In this document: in pieces, positions 1-6,722 of the stretch | How positions within the stretch are numbered: position 1 is the first letter of the stretch | Layout of the letters: each line of letters starts with the position of its first letter | Source: Thermoanaerobacterales bacterium | Lineage (GTDB): Bacteria > Bacillota > Thermosediminibacteria > Thermosediminibacterales > Tepidanaerobacteraceae | Length of the DNA stretch: 10,215 bases | Direction of reading: 5' to 3' | Assembly: GCA_012841995.1 (NCBI GenBank) | Contig: DUTQ01000273.1 | Coordinates: 1-10,215 of the forward strand | Program-made: the position numbers and the translations under genes | Notes under the pieces: model-generated | The model's database searches: none | The model's input: only the letters and a program-made list of their open reading frames with translations | Told to the model about the DNA's origin: nothing

Positions 1-30
1 AGGCAGCTGCCAAGGCTAGGCAGCTGCCCC
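1..30 (-). terminator. GC-rich hairpin after the spoIIP-like gene, cut by window edge
   Basis: Two copies of the self-complementary 10-mer GGCAGCTGCC lie at 2-11 and 19-28, separated by 7 bases, so the minus-strand RNA can form a perfect 10-bp GC-rich stem with a 7-nt loop, plus a possible G-U pair outside. It sits about 50 bases past the stop of the last gene. The expected U-run would fall outside the window, where only one T is visible. A terminator is therefore likely but not proven. Confidence 0.55.
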
Positions 31-81
31 AGTAACAAGTGTATATTATTTTCAATTTAAAGCCCCTGTCACTTCTTTTTT

Positions 82-1317
82 TTACCTATCCTCACAATTT
101 TTATCTGATTTATCATTTTCCAATGAACTTATATTATTTTCAGTATCTATTTCTGATACTTTTTGCTTTTTTTTGTTTAAATTACCCAAGAAATTTGTAA
201 ACTCTGATCCCATAAAACGCTTTATTTTAGCCGACAGTTCCTTACTGCCTCCTGTACTTATCAACATAAAAGCTGCAACGCCAACTATGGCAATCACAAT
301 AAGCCACACAAGTGAGCCCCATGACTTCTTACCTTCCCCTGGTACTTCTGTAGTCTTACCACCCAAAGGTGTCGGCTCTTTTGCATAGTCAGCACCATAT
401 AGGGTAGTCGCTATAACATCTGCCAGTATATCTGCGCCAGTTTCAGCCTTATCCCGGAAATTTTTATATGTCCCGGCTTCAATTAATATTGTGCGTGGGT
501 AAATATCTTGATTATAACCGCCTTTACCATAAAAAATGCCTTTCACAAGCCCAGGATGTTTTTTATCAGCTATGGCTTTTAGCTGTAACGCAAAATTGTT
601 TACCGTCTTTATTTGAGGATTCTGCCTACCTACTACCATCTGAACTTGTGCAAGTTCCCGGCCATTAACTTCGCTTAAATATTCTTCTGCCTCAACCCCA
701 TCTCGGTGTATATCTATCAACGCATCAGGCCCTTTTTTCAAAAGTTCTACTGCTGTCCTACGTGATCTTTGATAGGCTGCTGAATCATGTGGGTCATGAG
801 GAGTCTTTGATTGAATTACTGTAATGCCCTTTCTTTCAAGAGCACTTTTTAAGGTTTCTCCCACCTTAAAAATTCCTCCATTATAAGGTATACTCGATTT
901 TCCATCAGTCGGAATATATGACTCATCACTATGTGTATGGTAAATTGCTATAACCTTTTCTTTCTTCAATTCTGATGTTTTTAAAGTATTATAATCATCA
1001 ATAGTTTGTTTAGCCATTGCAGCCGCTTCAGCAAAGGCTAATGTCTCCTGTACATCAACTCTTTCTACAAATCGCGCAAAACATTTGTCACCTTCGATCT
1101 TAGTTACTTCATATAAATCGTTTTTATCATTTAAATACCTGTCTCCTATATTTATAACTCTAGCAGTTGCAAAAATCTTTTTATCAGTACTTTCTTCATA
1201 CACGGTGAAATATCCATCTTTTCTTTCTTCCTCTGCTTTCCCTTGAGCCATCATAAGTGTTAAAAAAACACCAATCAAGACTAAAATGGAAACTATTTTA
1301 AAGGAGCGTTTATTCAT
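82..1317 (-). CDS. SpoIIP-family septal peptidoglycan hydrolase-like protein
   Basis: This 411-aa protein carries the marks of the SpoIIP family, cell-wall amidase/endopeptidases that thin septal peptidoglycan during forespore engulfment. Seen: an N-terminal hydrophobic segment (about residues 6-24); then IYHTHSDESY (His127, His129, Glu132); DIHRDG around His204; and ILIEAGT (Glu280). These fit the metal and catalytic positions of the family. Unlike the usual single-anchor SpoIIP, a second hydrophobic segment (about 334-354) follows a Pro/Gly-rich linker, leaving a charged tail of about 57 residues, presumably cytoplasmic. The ATG at 1317 is chosen because GAGGGTGAG lies just upstream; an in-frame start at 1368 would add 17 residues inside the preceding gene. 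It overlaps that gene by 8 bases (ATGAATAA), implying translational coupling. It may be the main SpoIIP or a paralogue; the window cannot tell. Confidence 0.85.
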   Translation of the reverse strand: MNKRSFKIVSILVLIGVFLTLMMAQGKAEEERKDGYFTVYEESTDKKIFATARVINIGDRYLNDKNDLYEVTKIEGDKCFARFVERVDVQETLAFAEAAAMAKQTIDDYNTLKTSELKKEKVIAIYHTHSDESYIPTDGKSSIPYNGGIFKVGETLKSALERKGITVIQSKTPHDPHDSAAYQRSRRTAVELLKKGPDALIDIHRDGVEAEEYLSEVNGRELAQVQMVVGRQNPQIKTVNNFALQLKAIADKKHPGLVKGIFYGKGGYNQDIYPRTILIEAGTYKNFRDKAETGADILADVIATTLYGADYAKEPTPLGGKTTEVPGEGKKSWGSLVWLIVIAIVGVAAFMLISTGGSKELSAKIKRFMGSEFTNFLGNLNKKKQKVSEIDTENNISSLENDKSDKNCEDR

Positions 1318-1978
1318 CTCTCTCACCCTCTTTTTTAACCCAATCATTATCTCTGGATGTTTTTTCAATTTTTACTTTTGAAGTCCCACCCTGAAGTTTT
1401 TCTCTTGCTTCACCGGTTATTTCACACAACCCTACAGCAATAACCGCAGAAATAACTACCGCATCAAGAACACCTGCCCCACCTATAACGGTTCCAATCG
1501 GACGATTTACTATACCTATTGCATTTATAACATCATTTATAACAATACCCAGTATTCCAGAAACAAAAGCACCCCGTCGTGAACGTCCAAAGATGTATGA
1601 TACAATACCGGCTACAATAGAAAACGCAATAATAGGATCAACAAACATGGAGTCAGGCTCTGCTGGTAAAATCCTCCCCATGATATAAATTATAATTCCT
1701 GTAATCACAGATGCAGTTATTGCCCTAACTTTTTCTTCGCTTGTTTCAGAAGTTACAATAATATACAATGCAATGACAATAGGTATAAGCCCTCCACCAA
1801 CATTTATTGCAAGGCCCATACCTATAGGTATATTGGGTAAAAAGCTCCCTACAATCATGGCTCCAATAAAAACAATAGCTAGTTTATCTGACATTTTCAT
1901 TCTGTCTAAAATTCTTTGCAAAAGTCCAAAGTAAATAAGCACTGCTAAAACAAGTAATAATATCAAACCAATTGGCAC
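1310..1978 (-). CDS. DUF1614-like multi-pass membrane protein
   Basis: A 222-aa, very hydrophobic protein with about six or seven predicted membrane segments rich in Ile, Val and Gly, short loops, and a charged C-terminal tail of about 35 residues. The glycine-rich stretches NIPIGMGLAINVGGGLIPIV and IGTVIGGAGVLDAVV resemble DUF1614, a family of unknown function; this assignment is from memory of the family pattern. The GTG at 1978 is chosen because GAGGTG lies seven bases upstream; the GTG five codons earlier (1993) has no ribosome site and lies inside this one. Its 3' end overlaps the SpoIIP-like gene by 8 bases, so the two are probably made together and might act at the same membrane. No catalytic motif is visible. 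The function is unknown. Confidence 0.8.
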   Translation of the reverse strand: MPIGLILLLVLAVLIYFGLLQRILDRMKMSDKLAIVFIGAMIVGSFLPNIPIGMGLAINVGGGLIPIVIALYIIVTSETSEEKVRAITASVITGIIIYIMGRILPAEPDSMFVDPIIAFSIVAGIVSYIFGRSRRGAFVSGILGIVINDVINAIGIVNRPIGTVIGGAGVLDAVVISAVIAVGLCEITGEAREKLQGGTSKVKIEKTSRDNDWVKKEGERDE

Positions 1979-2041
1979 ACTCAAACACCTCACATTTTTG
2001 AAAGAAAATTCTTTTTTTTATGTTGCCCTGCAAATTTTTAA

Positions 2042-2069
2042 ATTATACTAATATCATGGATTTTCAAGC
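2042..2069 (-). promoter_or_regulatory. Possible promoter of the DUF1614/SpoIIP-like pair
   Basis: On the minus strand a perfect TATAAT (2042-2047) lies about 65 bases upstream of the GTG start at 1978. The best upstream hexamers are GCTTGA with a 16-bp spacer or TTGAAA with only 14, so the -35 box is weak. I saw no convincing sigma-E or sigma-G site here. The separate promoter position is supported mainly by the large intergenic gap. Confidence 0.3.
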
Positions 2070-2080
2070 TTCCTAAACTA

Positions 2081-2133
2081 GAATAGACCTTAAAATACGT
2101 TTATTATTTGTAGCCGTATTTTAAGGTCTATTC
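2081..2133. repeat. 19-bp perfect inverted repeat with 15-nt loop
   Basis: The arms 2081-2099 and 2115-2133 (core AATAGACCTTAAAATACG and its exact complement) form an uninterrupted 19-bp stem around a 15-base loop. It lies 67 bases after the pgeF stop and just upstream of a candidate TATAAT. It is AT-rich and has no U-run on either strand, so it is not a textbook intrinsic terminator. It could be an mRNA 3'-end stabiliser, a weak terminator, an operator or a short palindromic repeat element. The rest of the gap 1979-2199 shows nothing further apart from the candidate promoter. Confidence 0.8.
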
Positions 2134-2199
2134 ATATAAAATGATATTGATTCCGATGTAGAAACTCTTGCGAGGTGATTACATTGGATTAATATATAT

Positions 2200-3012
2200 T
2201 CAAATCAATTGGATAAATGCAGCCAAGCTTCCTGTCTTTTTGTCATCAGCTCGATGGGAAAAAAACAAGTCATTTCTACAGGATGTACAAAATTCGCATA
2301 TAGAAATGTTTGATTTGTCTATTCCGGCGTTTTCTAACTGTAATCTATTTGCTAAAACCAAATCTAACATCCAGTGGTTATCACTTTTTTTCTCTACAAG
2401 CTTTTCCCAGTAATTAAAAGTCTTTCTAAACTCATAAACAACTGGCTCATCAACTTCATAGCAACATTTGTTTATACATGGCCCAATGCCAACGAGTATA
2501 TCCTTTGGATTGGATCCAAAGACATCAGCCATTTTGTTTAACGTCTTTTGTCCAATCATCTTTACAGTTCCACGCCATCCAGCATGTGCCAGGCCTATCG
2601 CAGGTGTGATTGTATCTAAAAAAAACAGCGGAACGCAATCAGCGTAATATGTTACGAGTGCAACATTCTTTTCATTTGTTATAAGGGCATCTTTTGCAAC
2701 AATGTCAGACTGTTTTGTAATTCCCTTTCCTCGATCGCTCTTTTTTACAAGATAAACATCGTTTTCATGAACCTGGTCTGAACTTACAAGATCACTAAGT
2801 TTAATCTCAAGAGCATCGCATATGGCCCTGTAATTTTGCATAACAGTTGCTTTATCATCATCTTTTTTAAGACCTAAATTTAATGTATCATAAGGTGCTT
2901 TACTAAAACCACCAATTCGAGTTGAAAACCCGTGTTTTACCAAGCCTGACTCTTCAAAACTTGAAATTGTGAGATACTTTACTTTCGATTTTTGCTTTAA
3001 TATATAACCCAT
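2200..3012 (-). CDS. pgeF: PgeF/YlmD-type polyphenol oxidase (purine nucleoside phosphorylase family)
   Basis: A 270-aa member of the YfiH/YlmD/LACC1 family, a full-length single-domain protein. The family is known as a multicopper-oxidase-like laccase and, in later work, as purine nucleoside phosphorylase/adenosine deaminase enzymes. Seen in order: KHGFSTRIGG near the N-terminus; DQVHEND (His82); ADCVP (Cys126); HAGWRGT (His143); IGPCINKCCYEV; and a C-terminal C-x2-C pair followed by FFSHR. His82, Cys126 and His143 match the family's metal site. The ATG at 3012 is chosen because AAGGTG lies eight bases upstream; the longer form from 3048 would run into the preceding gene. It starts 20 bases after the radical SAM gene and ends that gene cluster. 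In B. subtilis the homologue ylmD also lies downstream of sigG. Its cellular role here is not shown by the sequence. Confidence 0.92.
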   Translation of the reverse strand: MGYILKQKSKVKYLTISSFEESGLVKHGFSTRIGGFSKAPYDTLNLGLKKDDDKATVMQNYRAICDALEIKLSDLVSSDQVHENDVYLVKKSDRGKGITKQSDIVAKDALITNEKNVALVTYYADCVPLFFLDTITPAIGLAHAGWRGTVKMIGQKTLNKMADVFGSNPKDILVGIGPCINKCCYEVDEPVVYEFRKTFNYWEKLVEKKSDNHWMLDLVLANRLQLENAGIDKSNISICEFCTSCRNDLFFSHRADDKKTGSLAAFIQLI

Positions 3013-3032
3013 TTTTTTCACACCTTGTCGTT

Positions 3033-4742
3033 TCATTTCATAGTGCATATTTTACACGTATTGCAAATTTCTTTAGTGCATCTTCTGGTATGCTGGCCTT
3101 TTTTGGCTCTTTCGTACTCTGTTAAAAAAAACTTTTTATCAAGCCCGATATTTAAATGATTCCATGGTAAATCTTGACTTTTTTCAAATTGCCTATGAGC
3201 AAAAAAATCAATACCCTTACCATCTATTTCTGCCTTTTTAAAAGCAGAACTACTTGACCCTTTTTTATATACATCATATAACAACATACCAGTCCGACGG
3301 TCACCCCTTGCCAGTGCTGCCTGAATTTCTGAAAGCCTAGGGCTTTCGAATATCACCCTAATTCCAGCAGGCTTTAATCTGCTCTTAATCTTTTTGATTT
3401 TATCGTTTAATGTTTTAACATCTTCCATCCCAAGCCATTGAAAAGGAGTAAAAGGTTTTGGAATAAACGGATTTATACTTATGCTCAATTTACCACTTTT
3501 ATTGCCTTTGCATTTCATAAACTCTTTAACCCTAATTAAAAAATCTATCATCTCATCTATATCTCTATCCTCTTCTGTAGGCAGCCCAATAATAAAATAA
3601 AGTTTTATATTGTTTATGCCAAAATACTGTGAAAGCAAGATAGAATCAAAGATATGCTGTTCAGTAATACCTTTATTTATAATATCTCTTATGCGCTGTG
3701 AAGCAGCATCAGGTGCTATAGTCAATGTCCTGTGACCACTCATTGCAAGGCCTTGAACAAGTGTCTCTGTAAGTGAATCTGCTCTTAAAGATGATACTGA
3801 AAACTGTATATCATTATCAATAAAGTATTGAGTCAATTGGTCTATGTATGGATAATCAGAAATAGCTGCACCAACAAGGCCCAGCTTTTTATTGAACCTT
3901 TTACCGTGTTCTGCCCTTTCAATTATTTTTTCAAGAGATCTTACTCTAGGAACTCGATAACAGTAGCCAGCCATACAAAACCTGCAATTCCTACCACATC
4001 CCCTAGAAACCTCTAACAAAAACATATTCCCAAATTCCGTTTTTGGTGTTAAAACAACTGTTTCAGTTTTTACCTCATCGAGATCTCTCACCCATCTCTT
4101 ATTTATTGGATAAATTGCAGAAGTTTCAACCTTAATATCTTTCTTCGGCGTATCTTCATAATATATTTTGTATAGACTCGGAACATATACTCCTTGGATT
4201 TTAGAGAGTCCCTCAAGGATTTCTTTTTTAGGCAAGTCTTTTAAGTCATTATACGTTTCAATAATTTCTTCTATAACCTCTTCACCCTCACCAATTACAA
4301 AAAAATCAATGAAGGGTGAAAGGGGTTCAGGATTAAAAGTTACAGCAGGCCCGCCTGCCATAACTATGGGTTTTTCCCTGTCTTTTGCTAGTAACGGTAT
4401 ATTAGACTTATCAAGCATTCCGAGGACATTTATATAATCCATTTCAAAAGAAACTGAAAATCCAACAATGTCATAAACCTGAATGGGCTGTGATGCTTCA
4501 ATAGTTGCAGCTGAAATATCATTTTTCCCATATGAAAAAAACGCTCTATGGCATAAGCTATCACATCTTGAATTTATTTTTTCATAAATAGATTGAAATC
4601 CAAGATTTGACATACCAAGCATGTATGAATTCGGATAAACAAGTGCAATATTAATAGGAACTGATTTAAAATTTTTAACTGAAACTAAGTTTGTTTCTTC
4701 AGATATTAAATCTTGTATTCTTTTGTATTCATCCCAGGGCAT
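3033..4742 (-). CDS. B12-binding-type radical SAM protein (TIGR03960-like)
   Basis: A 569-aa iron-sulphur protein. The N-terminal third (about 28-200) looks like a cobalamin-binding Rossmann domain (ALVYPNSYMLGMSNLGFQ, then AGGPAVTFNPEPLSPFIDFF and GEGEE), but I see no DxHxxG motif for His-on cobalamin. The radical SAM core follows, with CGRNCRFC (Cys249, Cys253, Cys256) as the CxxxCxxC site for the 4Fe-4S/SAM cluster and IIGLPTEEDRD near 385. The C-terminus has four cysteines (555, 560, 563, 566) in C-x4-C-x2-C-x2-C spacing, perhaps a second cluster or zinc site. The start is fixed by AGGAGGG five bases upstream of the ATG. It begins 18 bases after nrdR. The substrate is unknown; members of this family are widespread in anaerobes, often near cell-division or ribosome genes. 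Confidence 0.9.
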   Translation of the reverse strand: MPWDEYKRIQDLISEETNLVSVKNFKSVPINIALVYPNSYMLGMSNLGFQSIYEKINSRCDSLCHRAFFSYGKNDISAATIEASQPIQVYDIVGFSVSFEMDYINVLGMLDKSNIPLLAKDREKPIVMAGGPAVTFNPEPLSPFIDFFVIGEGEEVIEEIIETYNDLKDLPKKEILEGLSKIQGVYVPSLYKIYYEDTPKKDIKVETSAIYPINKRWVRDLDEVKTETVVLTPKTEFGNMFLLEVSRGCGRNCRFCMAGYCYRVPRVRSLEKIIERAEHGKRFNKKLGLVGAAISDYPYIDQLTQYFIDNDIQFSVSSLRADSLTETLVQGLAMSGHRTLTIAPDAASQRIRDIINKGITEQHIFDSILLSQYFGINNIKLYFIIGLPTEEDRDIDEMIDFLIRVKEFMKCKGNKSGKLSISINPFIPKPFTPFQWLGMEDVKTLNDKIKKIKSRLKPAGIRVIFESPRLSEIQAALARGDRRTGMLLYDVYKKGSSSSAFKKAEIDGKGIDFFAHRQFEKSQDLPWNHLNIGLDKKFFLTEYERAKKGQHTRRCTKEICNTCKICTMK

Positions 4743-4760
4743 TAAATCCCTCCTATGTAA

Positions 4761-5219
4761 TCATAACTTGCTCTTTTTGAGTTTCTTTATCTCCTCTATA
4801 TATGAATCTATATCCTTAAATTCCCTATACACCGATGCAAATCTAACATAAGCAACTTCATCAATTTCCTTTAATTTTCTCATTACAAGCTCTCCAATTT
4901 TTTCGCTTGGCACTTCCTGTTCCATAGAATTTTTAAGTTCTCTTTCTATATCGTTTGCGATTTTTTGTAAATTATCTATTGAAACAGGCCGTTTTTCGCA
5001 AGCCTTTATGAGCCCATTGATAATTTTATGTGGATCAAAAACCTCCCGGTCCCCATTTCTTTTTATAACCATTAACGGAAGTTCATCAACTCTCTCATAT
5101 GTAGTAAATCTTTTTTTACACGATGGACATTCTCTCCGTCTCCTTATAATACTGCCTTCTTCAATAGGTCTTGAATCCATCACTTTACTGTCAACATAAC
5201 TACAATAAGGACACTTCAT
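4761..5219 (-). CDS. nrdR: Transcriptional repressor NrdR of ribonucleotide reductase genes
   Basis: At 152 aa this is the standard NrdR length. The N-terminal zinc ribbon is visible as Cys3/Cys6 (CPYC) and Cys31/Cys34 (CPSC), followed by the typical RRRREC and RFTTYERV stretches. Residues about 46-136 form the ATP-cone, which senses ATP/dATP and controls binding to NrdR boxes upstream of ribonucleotide reductase operons. The ATG at 5219 is chosen; the in-frame GTG at 5228 is part of the ribosome site AGGTGAG itself. It lies between ylmC and the radical SAM gene, with no ribonucleotide reductase gene in the window, so its targets must be elsewhere. Such placement beside sporulation genes differs from B. 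subtilis, where nrdR is at another locus. Confidence 0.96.
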   Translation of the reverse strand: MKCPYCSYVDSKVMDSRPIEEGSIIRRRRECPSCKKRFTTYERVDELPLMVIKRNGDREVFDPHKIINGLIKACEKRPVSIDNLQKIANDIERELKNSMEQEVPSEKIGELVMRKLKEIDEVAYVRFASVYREFKDIDSYIEEIKKLKKSKL

Positions 5220-5259
5220 GTTTCTCACCTCTCCTTATATTATAATGTATTTTCAGCAA

Positions 5260-5291
5260 ATTAAAAAGAAAAAACTACCCAATTCTTGGGT
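5260..5291 (-). terminator. Small hairpin and U-run overlapping the ylmC stop
   Basis: The last codons of ylmC form ACCCAA-GAA-TTGGGT (5277-5291), a 6-bp stem with a 3-nt loop, immediately followed on the minus strand by a T-rich run (about 5260-5274). The TAG stop (5275-5277) is part of the structure. The stem is short, so termination is likely partial, which would reduce expression of nrdR and the genes after it relative to ylmC. Confidence 0.45.
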
Positions 5292-5532
5292 TTATAAACT
5301 CTTGTAGCTCTACTAAAATAACGTCTGATCCAATTTTTTTTATTTGTTCCCATGGTATTACAAATTCACCTGCCTTGTTAAAAAAGCTAAAAATCCTAAT
5401 AGGTCCAGGAACAATTATTGCTTTCACTCTTCCTTCTTCCAAATCAATATCTAAATCGCCTAAAAAGCCTAATCGTTTCCCATCAGTTATATTTATTATC
5501 TCCCTTTGCCTCAAATCTGAAGCTTTTATCAA
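5275..5532 (-). CDS. YlmC/YmxH family PRC-barrel sporulation protein
   Basis: An 85-aa protein consisting of a single PRC-barrel-like fold. KASDLRQREIINITDGKRLG at the start, a GDLDIDLEEGRVKAIIVPG middle and EFVIPWEQIKKIGSDVILVE near the end match the YlmC/YmxH family, found almost only in spore formers. The B. subtilis homologue ylmC lies just after sigG, as here. The start is a TTG at 5532, decided by a strong GGAGGTG five bases upstream; no ATG is available in this frame nearby. It is separated from sigG by a strong terminator, so it needs its own promoter. The molecular function is unknown; a small barrel of this kind usually binds a partner protein or RNA. Confidence 0.9.
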   Translation of the reverse strand: MIKASDLRQREIINITDGKRLGFLGDLDIDLEEGRVKAIIVPGPIRIFSFFNKAGEFVIPWEQIKKIGSDVILVELQEFINPRIG

Positions 5533-5591
5533 TTGGGCACCTCCATTACTTTTCCTTTTTTATACTATCTATATTCGATTGAAACTAAAAA

Positions 5592-5650
5592 TGTGTAAAA
5601 AAAAACACCGAAATTAATTTTTGAGACTTTTTTTTAATTCGGTGTTTTTC
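5592..5650. terminator. Bidirectional-type hairpin terminator after the sigG unit
   Basis: Arms 5601-5617 and 5634-5649 (AAAAACACCGAAATTAA against TTAATTCGGTGTTTTT) pair over about 16 bp with one bulged A. On the minus strand the stem is followed by a run of nine or so T; on the plus strand it also ends in a T-rich tract. It should end the spoIIGA-sigE-sigG transcript and insulate ylmC. Confidence 0.88.
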
Positions 5651-5690
5651 TTTTGTATATTTAATTATTATTTTTTAAAAATTACATGGG

Positions 5691-5840
5691 TTAATATTGT
5701 TTTACCAGTTGAGTGTATGCTTGTAAATTTCCAGTATTATATGCAACTATGCTTTTTGGTGACATATAAAAACTACCTATAACTATCACAAGCATAATAA
5801 AAATTATGAATTTATATACTTGACTAAACTTTATTTTCAA
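5691..5840 (-). CDS. Small single-pass membrane peptide downstream of sigG
   Basis: A 49-codon ORF starting with TTG at 5840, with GAGGTG seven bases upstream, and ending in TAA at 5691-5693. The start codon is the reason for believing it: the SD is strong and nothing else nearby uses it, since the ATG inside the SD opens a frame that stops after seven codons. The product begins KIKFSQVYK, has one hydrophobic segment of about 17 residues (FIIFIMLVIVIGSFYM, residues 11-26), then a polar tail with KSIVAYNTGN that could hold a signal-peptidase site. It begins 29 bases after the sigG stop and ends 41 bases before the terminator, so it would be co-transcribed with sigG, perhaps in the forespore. 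I do not recognise the family. Confidence 0.68.
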   Translation of the reverse strand: MKIKFSQVYKFIIFIMLVIVIGSFYMSPKSIVAYNTGNLQAYTQLVKQY

Positions 5841-5869
5841 AAAACATCACCTCTTTATAACAAATGAAT

Positions 5870-6643
5870 TCATATATGTTTTCTTAGATGTTTCAATGCT
5901 GATTTTTCAAGTCTTGAGACTTGTGCCTGTGATATACCAATATCTTGAGCTACTTCCATTTGAGTTTTACCTTCAAAAAATCTGAGGGTTAAGATTCTTT
6001 TTTCCCTGCTGTTTAACTTTTGCATAGCTTCTTTTATTGAAATGCCCTGTAACCAATTTTCATCTTGATTCTTTTCATCACTTATCTGATCCATTACAAA
6101 TATCGGATCTCCACCATCATGATATATTGGTTCAAAAAGAGAAATCGGTTCCTGTATGGCATCTAATGCAAAAACTATTTGTTCTTTGGGAATCTTCATC
6201 TCTTTAGCTATCTCATCTATAGAAGGTTCCTTTGAATTTTTGTTTACAAGGCTATCTCTAACTTGAAGCGCCTTGTATGCTATATCTCTGAGAGATCTAC
6301 TAACTCTTATAGGGTTGTTATCTCTTAAGTATCTTCTTATTTCACCTACAATCATAGGAACTGCGTAAGTTGAGAATTTAACATTCTGAGACAAATCGAA
6401 ATTATCTATAGCTTTCATTAATCCAATACATCCTACTTGAAAAAGATCATCTACATGTTCGCCTCGGTTATTGAACCTTTGTATAACGCTCAAAACTAGT
6501 CTTAGATTGCCATTTATAAGCTTTTCTCGGGCACTTTTATCGCCTTTTTGGATCTGTAGAAATAACTCCCTCATTTTAGTATTGGAAAGTACTGGGAGCT
6601 TTGATGTATTTACTCCACAGATTTCAACTTTATTGGCTATCAT
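5870..6643 (-). CDS. sigG: RNA polymerase sporulation sigma factor SigG
   Basis: At 257 aa this matches sigma-G, the late forespore-specific sigma factor that drives spore coat-independent forespore genes such as SASP genes after engulfment. Diagnostic is the N-terminal KVEICGVNTSKLPVL (residues 5-19), nearly the same as in B. subtilis. Region 2 follows (NGNLRLVLSVIQRFNNRG, DDLFQVGCIGLMKAIDNFD, STYAVPMIVGEIRRYLRDN), then region 3 (about 120-180) and the region 4.2 helix-turn-helix (TQMEVAQDIGISQAQVSRLE) near the C-terminus. The ATG at 6643 has the purine-rich GGGGGAGG very close upstream (3-base gap), unusually tight. Its leader holds a sigma-F promoter match and a possible SD-blocking hairpin, both listed separately. 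It lies 79 bases after sigE, so read-through from spoIIGA-sigE is possible. Confidence 0.97.
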   Translation of the reverse strand: MIANKVEICGVNTSKLPVLSNTKMRELFLQIQKGDKSAREKLINGNLRLVLSVIQRFNNRGEHVDDLFQVGCIGLMKAIDNFDLSQNVKFSTYAVPMIVGEIRRYLRDNNPIRVSRSLRDIAYKALQVRDSLVNKNSKEPSIDEIAKEMKIPKEQIVFALDAIQEPISLFEPIYHDGGDPIFVMDQISDEKNQDENWLQGISIKEAMQKLNSREKRILTLRFFEGKTQMEVAQDIGISQAQVSRLEKSALKHLRKHI

Positions 6644-6646
6644 TAA

Positions 6647-6698
6647 CCTCCCCCTTGTCTTTCCATGATTTCATTTTAAGTTTTCCACCTGGGGGAAG
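6647..6698 (-). promoter_or_regulatory. Possible hairpin masking the sigG ribosome binding site
   Basis: In the RNA, CUUCCCCC (6691-6698) can pair with GGGGGAGG (6647-6654) over 8 bp with one G-U pair, closing a 36-nt loop. The second arm is the sigG SD. Seven of eight pairs are Watson-Crick and six are G-C. The first arm lies upstream of the expected sigma-F start site, so only read-through RNA would form it. Confidence 0.55.
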
Positions 6699-6707
6699 TT
6701 TTTATAC
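6677..6707 (-). promoter_or_regulatory. Sigma-F (sigma-F/G) promoter of sigG
   Basis: On the minus strand GTATA (6703-6707) is followed after 16 bases by GGAAAACTTA (6677-6686). Against the sigma-F consensus as I recall it (-35 GYATA, -10 GGNNANAHTR, spacer about 15-16), only one fixed position of the -10 differs. sigG is a known sigma-F target, and sigma-G can use similar sites, which would allow autoregulation. Transcription would begin near 6670. Confidence 0.65.
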
Positions 6708-6722
6708 ATATTTTAAACAAAG

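Noticed and set aside
1..28. Direct repeat of AGGCAGCTGCC as the start of a repeat array
   Set aside because: Only two copies are seen, and they are better explained as the two arms of one terminator hairpin.
2168..2413. Plus-strand frame with a GAGGTG motif near 2172-2177 at the end of pgeF
   Set aside because: The nearest correctly spaced TTG leads to a stop at once, and the longer frame would place its start before the motif. It mostly overlaps pgeF in antisense.
5236..5245. TATAAT-like sequence just upstream of nrdR
   Set aside because: It has no usable -35, and a start site there would fall inside the nrdR ribosome site.
5533..5590. TATAAA-like -10 sequence upstream of ylmC
   Set aside because: ylmC must have a promoter after the strong terminator, but no -35 for sigma-A and no good sigma-E, F or G site could be matched, so I did not assign one.
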